From the NCBI GenBank assembly GCA_949471785.1, contig CASWRE010000016.1, positions 1-64,000 of the forward strand: a stretch of 64,000 nt of DNA, read 5' to 3'. The notes under the pieces are model-generated. The model was not told where the DNA came from and made no database searches. It saw nothing but the letters and a program-made list of their open reading frames with translations. Positions 54,022-62,575 of this stretch are shown in pieces (the first letter of the stretch is position 1; each line of letters begins with the position of its first letter). Source of the stretch: an uncultured Lachnospiraceae bacterium (GTDB lineage Bacteria; Bacillota; Clostridia; Lachnospirales; Lachnospiraceae). A program made the translations under genes and the position numbers.

Positions 54022-56097
54022 ATGAAAAGAATATTGAACAATGCGGTATCTCTGATCGTGGTAATGATTGTGCTGCTTTTGATCATACCGCTAAACACGT
54101 TCCTGGTGGACGTGATGATTATTCTGAATATTGCCGTATCCATGCTGATTCTCCTGATCAGTATGAATATCAAAGAGCCGCTGGAATTTTCCATATTCCC
54201 GTCTTTGCTTTTGATTACGACGCTTTTCCGTATCGGTATTAACGTGTCGACCACGCGAAGTATTCTGGGTAACGGCGGTTCCGCCGGAGCGGTTATCCGG
54301 GCCATGGGCGATTTCGTTCTTCAGGGAAATGTGGTCGTCGGATGCGTAATCTTCCTGATCATCGTACTGGTGCAGTTTCTGGTTATCACCAAGGGTGCCG
54401 AGCGTGTGGCCGAGGTGGCGGCCAGGTTCACCCTGGATGCCATGCCTGGTAAGCAGATGGCCATCGACGCCGATCTGGGAAGCGGCCTGATCAATGAGGA
54501 GGAGGCCAAAGAAAGACGGCATAAAATACAGAAGGAAGCGGACTTCTACGGTTCCATGGACGGTGCTACCAAGATCGTAAAGGGCGACGCCACCATGTCT
54601 CTGATTATTACGGCAGTTAATTTTATCGGCGGCTGTGTGATCGGTATGGTAATGGGCGGCATGACTTTTTCGGAAGTGTTGTCGGTCTACTCCCTGGCTA
54701 CGGTGGGTGACGGTCTGGTATCCCAGATCCCGGCTCTTCTGATTTCCACGGCCACGGGTATGATCGTGACCCGTGCGGTGGCGGAGGACAGTCTGAACGT
54801 CGATGTGACGAGACAGTTCCTGAATCAGCCCCGCTCCATCATGCTCACCGGCGCCGTGCTGGCGATTCTGCTGGTAGTGCCCGGTATGCCCAAGTTCCAG
54901 CTGGCGGTGGTTTCTCTGGTATTGATGCTTGGCGGATGGCAGCTTTCCCGCCGGATGGAAGAGATGGCTCAGCCGTCGCAGGCTCAGGCGGCCGAGGGAA
55001 CCCTGCGCATGAGCGAGGAGGAGCAGCTGCAGGCGGCCGAGGAGGAGAACTTCAAGGACATCAACAGCGTATATTCGCTGATCAATGTAGAACCAATAGA
55101 GATGGAATTCGGTTACAGCCTGATCCCTCTGGTGGATGAGGCCAGCGGCGGCAGGATGATTGACCGTATTGTCATTTTCCGTAGACAGTATGCGCAGGAA
55201 ATGGGTTTGGTCATTCCCTCCATTCGTCTGCGGGACAGTTCCAGCCTGAATACTAATCAGTATCTGATTAAAATCCGTGATGAGGAAGTGGCCAAAGGCG
55301 AGATCCTGGTAGACTATTATCTGGCTCTGGAGCCTCCGAACCTGGAGAAAGAAATCGACGGTATTGATACCATCGAGCCGGCATATGGTATTCCGAGTAA
55401 GTGGATTACCGTGGATAAGAAGGAGATGGCGGAGATTTACGGCTATACAGTCATTGATCCTCTGTCGGTGATGCTCACCCATCTGTCCGAGACTGTGCGG
55501 CAGCATGCCCATGAGCTGCTGAATCGCCAGGAGGTGGTGCGTCTGGTGGAGAACATGAAGAAACAGACGCCTGAGCTGGTAGATGAGCTGATCCCGTCTC
55601 TGATCTCCTACGGAAACTTCCAGAAAATCTTGACGAATTTGCTCAAAGAAGGTATTCCGATCAAAGATATGGAGACCATCATGGAAACGATCATCGACTC
55701 GGCCATGACGATCAAGGATATCGATTCGATCACGGAAAATATCCGCGTGGCCTTAAAGCGCACGATTACAAGGAAATTCTGCGAGGGCGGCAGCATGAAA
55801 GTGGTGACGCTGGACGCGGAACTGGAGAAGAGCATAGTGACCAGCCTGACTTCGGGGGAGCGGGGGATGTACCTGGCTTTAAGCCCCGATGTGATGCAGG
55901 GGATTATTACGCAGCTCTCTGATGAGGTGAAGAAATTCCATGAGCTGGCCCAGTCGCCGCTGGTACTGACCAGTCAGGTGGTGCGGGTGCATTTTTACAG
56001 GCTGATCGAGCAGTTTTTCCCGGATGTATATGTGCTTTCTTTCAATGAGATCAGTAATAACATCCAGATTCAGGCCATCGGTAATATTACTTTATAG
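54022..56097 (+). CDS. flhA: Flagellar export component FlhA
   Basis: FlhA is the ion-using export engine and docking platform. The 691-aa product has eight hydrophobic segments in residues 1-~310, with the FHIPEP signature region (LLITTLFRIGINVSTTRSIL near residue 72, and TKGAERVAEVAARFTLDAMPGKQMAID). A large cytoplasmic domain covers ~350-691. It follows flhB after 3 bases. The usual next genes, flhF and flhG, are absent: fliA follows directly. Confidence 0.96.
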   Translation: MKRILNNAVSLIVVMIVLLLIIPLNTFLVDVMIILNIAVSMLILLISMNIKEPLEFSIFPSLLLITTLFRIGINVSTTRSILGNGGSAGAVIRAMGDFVLQGNVVVGCVIFLIIVLVQFLVITKGAERVAEVAARFTLDAMPGKQMAIDADLGSGLINEEEAKERRHKIQKEADFYGSMDGATKIVKGDATMSLIITAVNFIGGCVIGMVMGGMTFSEVLSVYSLATVGDGLVSQIPALLISTATGMIVTRAVAEDSLNVDVTRQFLNQPRSIMLTGAVLAILLVVPGMPKFQLAVVSLVLMLGGWQLSRRMEEMAQPSQAQAAEGTLRMSEEEQLQAAEEENFKDINSVYSLINVEPIEMEFGYSLIPLVDEASGGRMIDRIVIFRRQYAQEMGLVIPSIRLRDSSSLNTNQYLIKIRDEEVAKGEILVDYYLALEPPNLEKEIDGIDTIEPAYGIPSKWITVDKKEMAEIYGYTVIDPLSVMLTHLSETVRQHAHELLNRQEVVRLVENMKKQTPELVDELIPSLISYGNFQKILTNLLKEGIPIKDMETIMETIIDSAMTIKDIDSITENIRVALKRTITRKFCEGGSMKVVTLDAELEKSIVTSLTSGERGMYLALSPDVMQGIITQLSDEVKKFHELAQSPLVLTSQVVRVHFYRLIEQFFPDVYVLSFNEISNNIQIQAIGNITL

Positions 56098-56134
56098 GAA
56101 GATATGAAAAGGGTCAGGTAATGGAGCATTTAAT

Positions 56135-56944
56135 ATGAGCGTACAGGATGCATATCAGGGAAAGACGAATGAAGAGCTTTTAAAACTGTATAAGGAAACA
56201 GGCAGCCTGGATATTAAGCAGGAAATTGTCATGCGCTACATCTACCTTGTGAAGAGCATCGCCCTTCAGATGCGGGATATCTATTTGAGTTTTTATCAGG
56301 TAGATGATATCATCAATGAGGGCGTTATTGCCATTATGTCCGCCATTGATAAGTTTGACATGGATAAAAACGTAAAGTTTGAGACGTATATATCTAAAAG
56401 GATCAAAGGAATGATCATAGACCTGGCCAGAAAACAGGACTGGGTACCCAGAAGTGCAAGAAAGAGCATAAGAGATATTGAAGAAGCGGTGACAACGTTA
56501 TATAATAAATTAGGGTATTATCCGTCGGTCCAGGAGGTAACGGCCCATCTGGACATTACGCCGGAAAAATACCATGAGGCCATGCGAAAGGCATCGCTTT
56601 TTAACGTCTTATCTCTGGATATGGCTCTGGCGGAAGCCCAGGGAAATGAACTGGGAGCCCAGCTTCCCAGGGGAGACAGAAACGAGCAGCCGGAGGATCG
56701 CTTCCTGAATAAAGAGCTGACCGAGGTGCTGGCCGACGGAATCCGGATGCTGAAGGAAAACGAGCAGCTTGTGGTATCTTTGTATTATATGGATGAGTTG
56801 AATATGCGGCAGATTGCAGAGGTGCTTCAGGTCAGTGAGCCCAGAGTATCTCAGATCCATTCGAACGCAATCAAGAAGCTCAGAAAGTATATGGATAAAT
56901 TTAACGAAGATAAGGAGAACGGCAATGTTTCAAGGGTATTATGA
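56135..56944 (+). CDS. fliA: RNA polymerase sigma-28 factor
   Basis: This sigma factor directs late flagellar and chemotaxis genes. The 269-aa product has region 2 (VDDIINEGVIAIMSAIDKFD, then KFETYISKRIKGMIIDLAR), region 3 (KLGYYPSVQEVTAHLDI) and region 4 (MRQIAEVLQVSEPRVSQIHS). It overlaps the next gene by 20 bases. Its antagonist FlgM is at 13.7 kb. The Bacillus name is sigD. Confidence 0.95.
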   Translation: MSVQDAYQGKTNEELLKLYKETGSLDIKQEIVMRYIYLVKSIALQMRDIYLSFYQVDDIINEGVIAIMSAIDKFDMDKNVKFETYISKRIKGMIIDLARKQDWVPRSARKSIRDIEEAVTTLYNKLGYYPSVQEVTAHLDITPEKYHEAMRKASLFNVLSLDMALAEAQGNELGAQLPRGDRNEQPEDRFLNKELTEVLADGIRMLKENEQLVVSLYYMDELNMRQIAEVLQVSEPRVSQIHSNAIKKLRKYMDKFNEDKENGNVSRVL

Positions 56945-57674
56945 TCTGGTGTCGAATATGATCACACAGAATCGCAACATGAACATCATCAGTAACAATA
57001 TATCCAATGTGTCTACGCCGGGATACAAAAAGGATCGTCTGATGCAGAGTACATTCCGCGAGGAACTGATTTATCGGTATGACCGGGACGGGAAAACCCC
57101 GGTAGGCACGGTGTCCAGGATCAATACGGCGGATGAGCGGGTAACGGATTATGAAAAGGGGGGGCTCCGGGAGTCGGCCAGCGCCCTTAATGTGGCGCTG
57201 GCCGGTAACGGATTTTTTGCGATTCAGACGGAAGACAATGGCGTCGTCTATACCCGGGATGGTTCTTTCAATCTGGATGACCAGCGATATCTTGTGCTGC
57301 AGGGCGTGGGCCGCGTGCTGGGGGCGGGCGGGCAGCCGATTCAGCTGCCGACGGACCGGATCGGGATCGACCAGCAGGGTAATATTACCAGTGAAGATGG
57401 TTTCCAGCGCTACGGCAGCCTGCAGATTGTGGATTTTGCGGATTACGCTCAGCTGACCAAAATCACCGGCGACGTATTTCGGACAGCGGCGGCGCCTCAG
57501 GCGGCCACGGACCCTCAGGTGAGACAGCGGATGGTAGAGAGCTCCAATGTGTCCATGGCCGAGGAGATGACGCAGATGATCAGCGGGCAGCGTTCCCTGC
57601 AGAGTGCGGCCCAGATTCTGAAGATATACGATCAGCTGGAAGGCAAACTGGTGGTTCTGGGATCAGTAACGTAA
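56925..57674 (+). CDS. Flagellar rod/hook family protein (FlgF/FlgG, FlhO-FlhP type), first copy
   Basis: A 249-aa axial protein with the N-terminal signature ISNNISNVSTPGYKKDRL near residue 17, the middle domain (ALAGNGFFAIQTEDNGVVYTRDGSF) and a C-terminal helix (MTQMISGQRSLQSAAQIL). It corresponds to distal rod proteins, FlhO/FlhP in Bacillus. I chose ATG 56925, inside the end of fliA, where the homology begins. Which of FlgF or FlgG it stands for cannot be said from this view. Confidence 0.88.
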   Translation: MFQGYYDLVSNMITQNRNMNIISNNISNVSTPGYKKDRLMQSTFREELIYRYDRDGKTPVGTVSRINTADERVTDYEKGGLRESASALNVALAGNGFFAIQTEDNGVVYTRDGSFNLDDQRYLVLQGVGRVLGAGGQPIQLPTDRIGIDQQGNITSEDGFQRYGSLQIVDFADYAQLTKITGDVFRTAAAPQAATDPQVRQRMVESSNVSMAEEMTQMISGQRSLQSAAQILKIYDQLEGKLVVLGSVT

Positions 57675-57722
57675 TAAAATGAATGGATTATACTAAAGAG
57701 AGGCAGCAGGGAGGAGAAATAT

Positions 57723-58433
57723 ATGTATACATCATTTTATACGGCGGCGCGGGGCGCGATGGAAGAGCAGAATAAGATGGATGTGATCGCCAACAACTTC
57801 GCGAACGTAAACAACTACGGGTTTAAACCCAAGAAAGCGGTTTTTCTGGATTTGATGTATTATAACCTCAATAATTATGAGGGGAACGACACACCCCTGA
57901 AGGCAGGTACCGGCGTAGTCGTGGAGACGACGGATACCAAATTTGATCCGAACGGATTTATATCCACGGAGTATGACTACGATTACGCGATCAATGAGGA
58001 CGGTTTTTTCATGCTGCGCAGTCCCATATCGAACGCCGTTACTTACACGAGAAACGGACATTTCAGCCTGTCCCAGAGGGGAACGCAGTTCTATCTGGTG
58101 AATGATAACGGCGACTGGGTGCTGGATGAAAACCGCAATCCCATTATTGTGACAAACGGACAGCTCAGCGGTACTATCGGCGTGTTCCGGTTTGATATTC
58201 TGGACGGTATGCAGAGCGTGGGGAATAATGAATTTGCCCCCCAGGAGAAAAACGGGGAGCCCCGTCTGGTGCGGGGGGCGAAGCTGGTGGATCATGCGCT
58301 GGAATTGTCCGGTGTGGATACCGCGGAGGAAATCACGCAGACCATTGAAGCACAGAGAGCCTATTCCCTTGCACTGCGTATGGTGACCACGTCAGATGAA
58401 ATTGTGACCACGATAAACTCTTTGAGGCAATAG
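57723..58433 (+). CDS. Flagellar rod/hook family protein (FlgF/FlgG, FlhO-FlhP type), second copy
   Basis: A 236-aa axial protein with IANNFANVNNYGFKPKKAVF near residue 22, NEDGFFMLRS and TYTRNGHFSL in the middle and VDTAEEITQTIEAQRAYSLAL near the end. With the preceding gene it forms the usual pair of distal rod proteins. GGAGGAGAAAT lies before the ATG. Confidence 0.88.
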   Translation: MYTSFYTAARGAMEEQNKMDVIANNFANVNNYGFKPKKAVFLDLMYYNLNNYEGNDTPLKAGTGVVVETTDTKFDPNGFISTEYDYDYAINEDGFFMLRSPISNAVTYTRNGHFSLSQRGTQFYLVNDNGDWVLDENRNPIIVTNGQLSGTIGVFRFDILDGMQSVGNNEFAPQEKNGEPRLVRGAKLVDHALELSGVDTAEEITQTIEAQRAYSLALRMVTTSDEIVTTINSLRQ

Positions 58434-58445
58434 TGAGGTGAATAT

Positions 58446-59066
58446 ATGGCGATAAAAAAATATGATGAAATGAATGAGCTGGGAATCGATATGATGCGTG
58501 AAATCGGCAGTATCGGAGGCGGCAATGCCGCCACAGCTCTGTCGAGTATCTTAAATGCCGAGGTTAATATGGAGCTTCCCAGGGTAGAAGTACTGGGATT
58601 TAATGCAGCGCTGCATTCTCTGGGTGATCCGGAGAGCGTGGTGGCAGCCATATTCGTGGAATTATCGGGGGAGATAGAGGGCATTATGCTTTTTATCGCC
58701 GATAAAGAGTTTTCCCATGCGGTTCTGGCCCGGATGATCGGCAGGCCGGGAGGGGATTTTCTGGAGCTGGATGAGATCGATTCCTCTGCCCTGACGGAAA
58801 TCGGAAATATCGTGATTGCTTCTTATGTCACCGCTCTGTCTACCTTGACAAACGTAAAAGTCGAGCTTTCCGTTCCGCAGTTTGGCGTGAACATGCTCGG
58901 CGGTATTATGAGCCTGCCGATGGCTATGATGGGACAGTATTCAGACAGAATTATGATGATAAAAGGTAAATTCAAGATTGGCGGTCAGGCATTGAACAGC
59001 CATATGCTGCTTTTGCCTAACGTAGAATCATTAAATGTTCTTATGAAAAAGCTAGGAGTTGAGTAG
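58446..59066 (+). CDS. cheC: CheY-P phosphatase CheC
   Basis: CheC dephosphorylates CheY-P and, bound to CheD, tunes adaptation. The 206-aa product is a full CheC domain. The first active-site pattern (DMMREIGSIGGGNAATAL) has Ser where the catalytic Asn is expected, while the second (SALTEIGNIVIASYV) is intact. One active site may therefore be dead. It lies 4 bases before cheD, as in Bacillus. Confidence 0.93.
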   Translation: MAIKKYDEMNELGIDMMREIGSIGGGNAATALSSILNAEVNMELPRVEVLGFNAALHSLGDPESVVAAIFVELSGEIEGIMLFIADKEFSHAVLARMIGRPGGDFLELDEIDSSALTEIGNIVIASYVTALSTLTNVKVELSVPQFGVNMLGGIMSLPMAMMGQYSDRIMMIKGKFKIGGQALNSHMLLLPNVESLNVLMKKLGVE

Positions 59067-59069
59067 ACA

Positions 59070-59552
59070 ATGACCAAAAAAATAACGGTCGGTATTGCAG
59101 ATATGAAGTTGGCCAGACAGGAGGGGGAATTGATCACCTATGCTTTGGGTTCCTGTATTGGGATAGCCTTTTATGACCCGATGATCAAGCTGGGTGCGCT
59201 GCTTCATATCATGCTTCCGGAAAAGGGGCAGGCAAACGACAGCAATATTCTGAAGTTTGCCGATACAGGAATCAGAGAGACTCTCCGTAAAGTGTACGCT
59301 TTTGGCGGGATGAAGGGGAGGCTGGTAATAAAAATTGCCGGGGGAGCGAAGATGTTTGAGATGAAGGGTGCGGGCAATTTGGGAAACATCGGGCAGCGGA
59401 ATGCCCAGAGCGTGAAGATGGTCCTGATGAAAGAGGGGCTGCGTGTGAAAAGTGAGGATACCGGTGCCAATTACGCCAGAACGATGTCTCTGGATGTGGC
59501 GACCGGGCGGGTAGTCATCCGATCAGCCGGGAAACCGGAGCGTGTCCTTTAG
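59070..59552 (+). CDS. cheD: Chemoreceptor glutamine deamidase CheD
   Basis: CheD deamidates receptor glutamines and is regulated by CheC. The 160-aa product has the catalytic Cys in ALGSCIGIAFYD near residue 27, His in LLHIMLPE near 48, and KIAGGAKMFE near 91. It follows cheC with 3 bases between. Confidence 0.95.
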   Translation: MTKKITVGIADMKLARQEGELITYALGSCIGIAFYDPMIKLGALLHIMLPEKGQANDSNILKFADTGIRETLRKVYAFGGMKGRLVIKIAGGAKMFEMKGAGNLGNIGQRNAQSVKMVLMKEGLRVKSEDTGANYARTMSLDVATGRVVIRSAGKPERVL

Positions 59553-59615
59553 GGGTTATAAGCAAAACGGTTTGCGCCGATAAATAAACAGAGAAGGTAA
59601 AAGGAGAGCGTGGCT

Positions 59616-60542
59616 ATGTCAGATACACAGATTTTATTGGAATCGGGAACAAACGAAATCGAGATTATGCAATTCACCGTATTCGGAGAGTTGTACGGCA
59701 TCAATGTGGCAAAGGTGCGTGAGATTATGATGGCAGACAAGGTGAAGCCGATTCCCCACGCCCACGAAGCGGTAGAAGGAATCTTCAAGCCCAGAGATAC
59801 CCTGCTTACCGTCATTAATCTTCCCAAATACCTGACCGGTGAGAGCGGGGAGACGAACGACAGAGATTTGTTTATCATAACGAATTTTAACAAGACGAAT
59901 ATTGCTTTCCGCGTACATACCGTGGTGGGAATCAGCCGGATTTCTTGGGAGGACATTCAGAAACCGGATAAAACCATTACCAACAATGAAGAGGGCGTAT
60001 CCACCGGTATTGCCCAGTGCGACGGCAGTCTGGTTACCATTCTGGATTTTGAGAAGATCGTGGCGGAAATTGCCCCGGAGACCGGTATTCAGGTAGATGA
60101 GGTAGATCGTCTGGGAGTCCGTGCGGACAGGGATGACCATATCGTTCTTGCGGAAGATTCCATTCTGCTGACCAAGATGATCAAGGATTCTCTGGCCCGG
60201 GCAGGTTATATCAATGTGAAGAATTTCAACAACGGCAAGGAAGCCTGGGAGTATCTCTGCAGCCTTCGGGATGATGAAGATCTCCTGGAAGAAGCCGCTC
60301 TGTTGATTACGGATATTGAGATGCCCGAGATGGACGGCCATCGTCTCACAAAGCTGGTCAAGGACGATGAGAAGATGAAAGAGATACCGGTTATCATATT
60401 CTCTTCTCTGATCAATGAGGAAATGCGCCGGAAAGGAAAGCTTCTGGGTGCGGACGAGCAGCTGTCGAAGCCGGAGATCGGACGTCTGGTAGAGGTTATG
60501 GATGAGTTGATAGACCATCGGAGGGCGCAGGAGAATGGATAA
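59616..60542 (+). CDS. cheV: Chemotaxis scaffold protein CheV (CheW domain plus receiver)
   Basis: CheV couples receptors and CheA and adapts through phosphorylation. The ~308-aa product has a CheW-like domain (residues ~15-150; GINVAKVREIM) and a receiver domain (~170-300) with VLAEDS and the phospho-Asp in ITDIEMPEMDG. I chose ATG 59616, 8 nt from AAAGGAGA; GTG 59610 is too close. It overlaps the EAL-HDOD gene by 8 bases. Confidence 0.94.
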   Translation: MSDTQILLESGTNEIEIMQFTVFGELYGINVAKVREIMMADKVKPIPHAHEAVEGIFKPRDTLLTVINLPKYLTGESGETNDRDLFIITNFNKTNIAFRVHTVVGISRISWEDIQKPDKTITNNEEGVSTGIAQCDGSLVTILDFEKIVAEIAPETGIQVDEVDRLGVRADRDDHIVLAEDSILLTKMIKDSLARAGYINVKNFNNGKEAWEYLCSLRDDEDLLEEAALLITDIEMPEMDGHRLTKLVKDDEKMKEIPVIIFSSLINEEMRRKGKLLGADEQLSKPEIGRLVEVMDELIDHRRAQENG

Positions 60543-61785
60543 TTGTGTAGTAAGGCAGGCGATTAAGGAACTGCGCACAGATAAAATCATTGGCTATGAA
60601 CTGATGATACAGGAGAATGAGGACAGTCTGTATAATGCGAGTTCGGATAATGTGGCGGCAAATGCCATGGTGGCATTCCTGTCGGAGAATTCCAACCGGA
60701 TTTTCAAGGAAAAGATGACTTTTATGACGTTTACGCCGTCCTTGCTGTTCAGGAACACGCCGAAGATTTTCGATAAAGATAAGATCGTTATTCAGATTGA
60801 GGACAATATTGTTATCCATTCTCTGGCGACGATACTGATCAGCAAATACAGGGACGAGGGTTACCGTTTTGCTATCAATGATTTTCAGTTTACGCCCAAA
60901 TATTTCAGTATGCTGGAATATGTGGATTACATCAAACTGGATATTTCCAAAGTCCAGGAAGATACGCAGATTCGCTCGGTGGCGAATGTGGTGGAAATGG
61001 CCCATGGTTTTCAAAAACAGTTTATTGCCACCGGCGTCAACAGCCGGGAGGTCTATGAGCTGGCTCAGTCTCTGGAGGTGGACTATGTGGAGGGCAGCTA
61101 TATTTCCGGAGTCACCACCACGAAGACCAGCCGGATGGATTTCATGCAGGGCAACCTGTATCAGATGATCATAGAAATTACAAAAGAAGAACCGGACGTA
61201 GAAGTACTGGAGGAGATCGTGAGCCGCGACGCAGCGCTGACCTATGCGTTATTAAAAATGGCCAATTCCGCCTATTTTGCGGTCCGGCACGAGACCACTT
61301 CGGTGCATCAGGCGCTGGTGCGTGTGGGGATCAGCCAGTTAAAGCAGTGGATTTACCTGCTGAGCTTTGAGGATAACGGCCAGGATTCTGCCTCCGAGGA
61401 GCTCTTGAAGACTTCGTTTATGCGGGCAAATTTCGCTTCTATGCTGGTGAAAAAAATGCAAAAATTTGAGATCAACAGCTCGGACGCCTATTTGATGGGT
61501 ATGTTCTCTACTCTGGAGTATATGATCGACGCTCCTCTGGAGGATATTCTTCACGAGATACCCATTGTGGAGGAGGTAAAACGGGCCCTGATCGATAAAG
61601 AAGGAAAAGCTGGCCTGCTCTATGAATTGATTCTGTGCTATGAGAAAGCAGACTGGGGAGAGATCAAGAGATTATCGGACGAGTTGGGGCTGCGCACGAA
61701 TGAAATGGCTCAGATGTATATGGAGTGCGTGGAAGAGGTCAACGATATTTGGGATAATGTGGTAGGCATAAGGAATAATCAGTAA
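60535..61785 (+). CDS. Degenerate EAL domain plus HDOD domain protein (YuxH-like)
   Basis: A 416-aa cytoplasmic protein. The EAL-like part (residues ~1-200) has lost catalytic residues: EAL reads ELM (IIGYELMIQ), DDFG reads NDFQ, and AEGVE reads ATGVN; DYIKLD is kept. The HDOD part (~205-380) has VLEEIVSRDAALTYALLKMANSAYF and SVHQALVRVGISQLKQW. Such proteins are not expected to cut cyclic di-GMP; a sensor or scaffold role is more likely. Overlap with cheV points to a chemotaxis link. Confidence 0.85.
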   Translation: MDNCVVRQAIKELRTDKIIGYELMIQENEDSLYNASSDNVAANAMVAFLSENSNRIFKEKMTFMTFTPSLLFRNTPKIFDKDKIVIQIEDNIVIHSLATILISKYRDEGYRFAINDFQFTPKYFSMLEYVDYIKLDISKVQEDTQIRSVANVVEMAHGFQKQFIATGVNSREVYELAQSLEVDYVEGSYISGVTTTKTSRMDFMQGNLYQMIIEITKEEPDVEVLEEIVSRDAALTYALLKMANSAYFAVRHETTSVHQALVRVGISQLKQWIYLLSFEDNGQDSASEELLKTSFMRANFASMLVKKMQKFEINSSDAYLMGMFSTLEYMIDAPLEDILHEIPIVEEVKRALIDKEGKAGLLYELILCYEKADWGEIKRLSDELGLRTNEMAQMYMECVEEVNDIWDNVVGIRNNQ

Positions 61786-61809
61786 AGCAGATGAAGGGAG
61801 GGATCGGCG

Positions 61810-62520
61810 TTGCTGAGCGGAATATCCGGTATCAGCCCATCTTATATGGTATCCGGTATCAGTCCATCTTATACGGTGTATACACGCAGTATTTATGCGG
61901 GAGCCATGAGGGCCAATGCCATCCATCAAGGGCAGGCGGCCAGGGAAACAGGGCCTGTGGCGGCTGTGACTGAGACCAGAGCGGCCAATCTGGAAACACC
62001 CGTTGAGCCGGTGCGTCCGGTGTCTCCCGTGGATGTAAACGGCACAAACGGCGTCAGCTATATGATTCCCTTCCTGCGCGAGGGCATGGACCCGGCGGAA
62101 CTGGCAGTGCGTATGCGTATACGGTATGTGGACCCGTTCAGGGAAGAAGACGGGCCGGAAGCAGAAGCGGAAAGCACGTTTCCGGGGATAAAGGATGCCC
62201 GCCAAGTTATGGAAGAGGGAGAATGTCAGACCTGTGAGAACAGAAAATACCAGGATGGTTCAGATGATCCGGGGGTTTCTTTTAAAACTCCTACCAATCT
62301 TTCACCGGAGCAGGCGGCCGCTGCCGTGCGGGGGCATGAGCAGGAGCATGTGGTGCGGGAACAGGCGGAAGCGGCCCGTGAGAACCGCCATGTGGTCAGC
62401 CAGTCTGTGACGCTTCACACGGATATCTGTCCGGAATGCGGCAGAGTCTATGTGTCTGGCGGCGTCACCCGGACGACGACAGCGGCAGATACCGAGCCGG
62501 AGGACAAGGACAATAGATAA
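61810..62520 (+). CDS. SprA-related putative metalloprotease-domain protein
   Basis: A 236-aa product with a low-complexity start (repeated SGISPSYM/SPSYT) and a C-terminal domain with the zincin motif HEQEH at residues ~176-180 (VRGHEQEHVVREQAEA), like the SprA-related family. Two CxxC pairs (ECQTCEN and DICPECGRVYVSGG) could bind a metal. No signal peptide is seen. The start is TTG 61810, 8 nt from GGGAGGG. Activity is not known for most of the family. It is the last gene of the operon. Confidence 0.75.
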   Translation: MLSGISGISPSYMVSGISPSYTVYTRSIYAGAMRANAIHQGQAARETGPVAAVTETRAANLETPVEPVRPVSPVDVNGTNGVSYMIPFLREGMDPAELAVRMRIRYVDPFREEDGPEAEAESTFPGIKDARQVMEEGECQTCENRKYQDGSDDPGVSFKTPTNLSPEQAAAAVRGHEQEHVVREQAEAARENRHVVSQSVTLHTDICPECGRVYVSGGVTRTTTAADTEPEDKDNR

Positions 62521-62529
62521 ACAGGCTGT

Positions 62530-62564
62530 AAATAAAAGGACTGTCAGAGACAGTCCTTTTATTT
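62530..62564. terminator. Terminator of the fla/che operon
   Basis: A perfect 15-bp stem (AAATAAAAGGACTGT with ACAGTCCTTTTATTT) with a 5-nt loop, placed between convergent genes. It can act in both directions. Confidence 0.93.
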
Positions 62565-62575
62565 ATGACAGATGC

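Noticed and set aside
54091..55512. 473-codon minus-strand frame opposite flhA
   Set aside because: A His/Gln/Arg-rich shadow frame of the conserved flhA gene.
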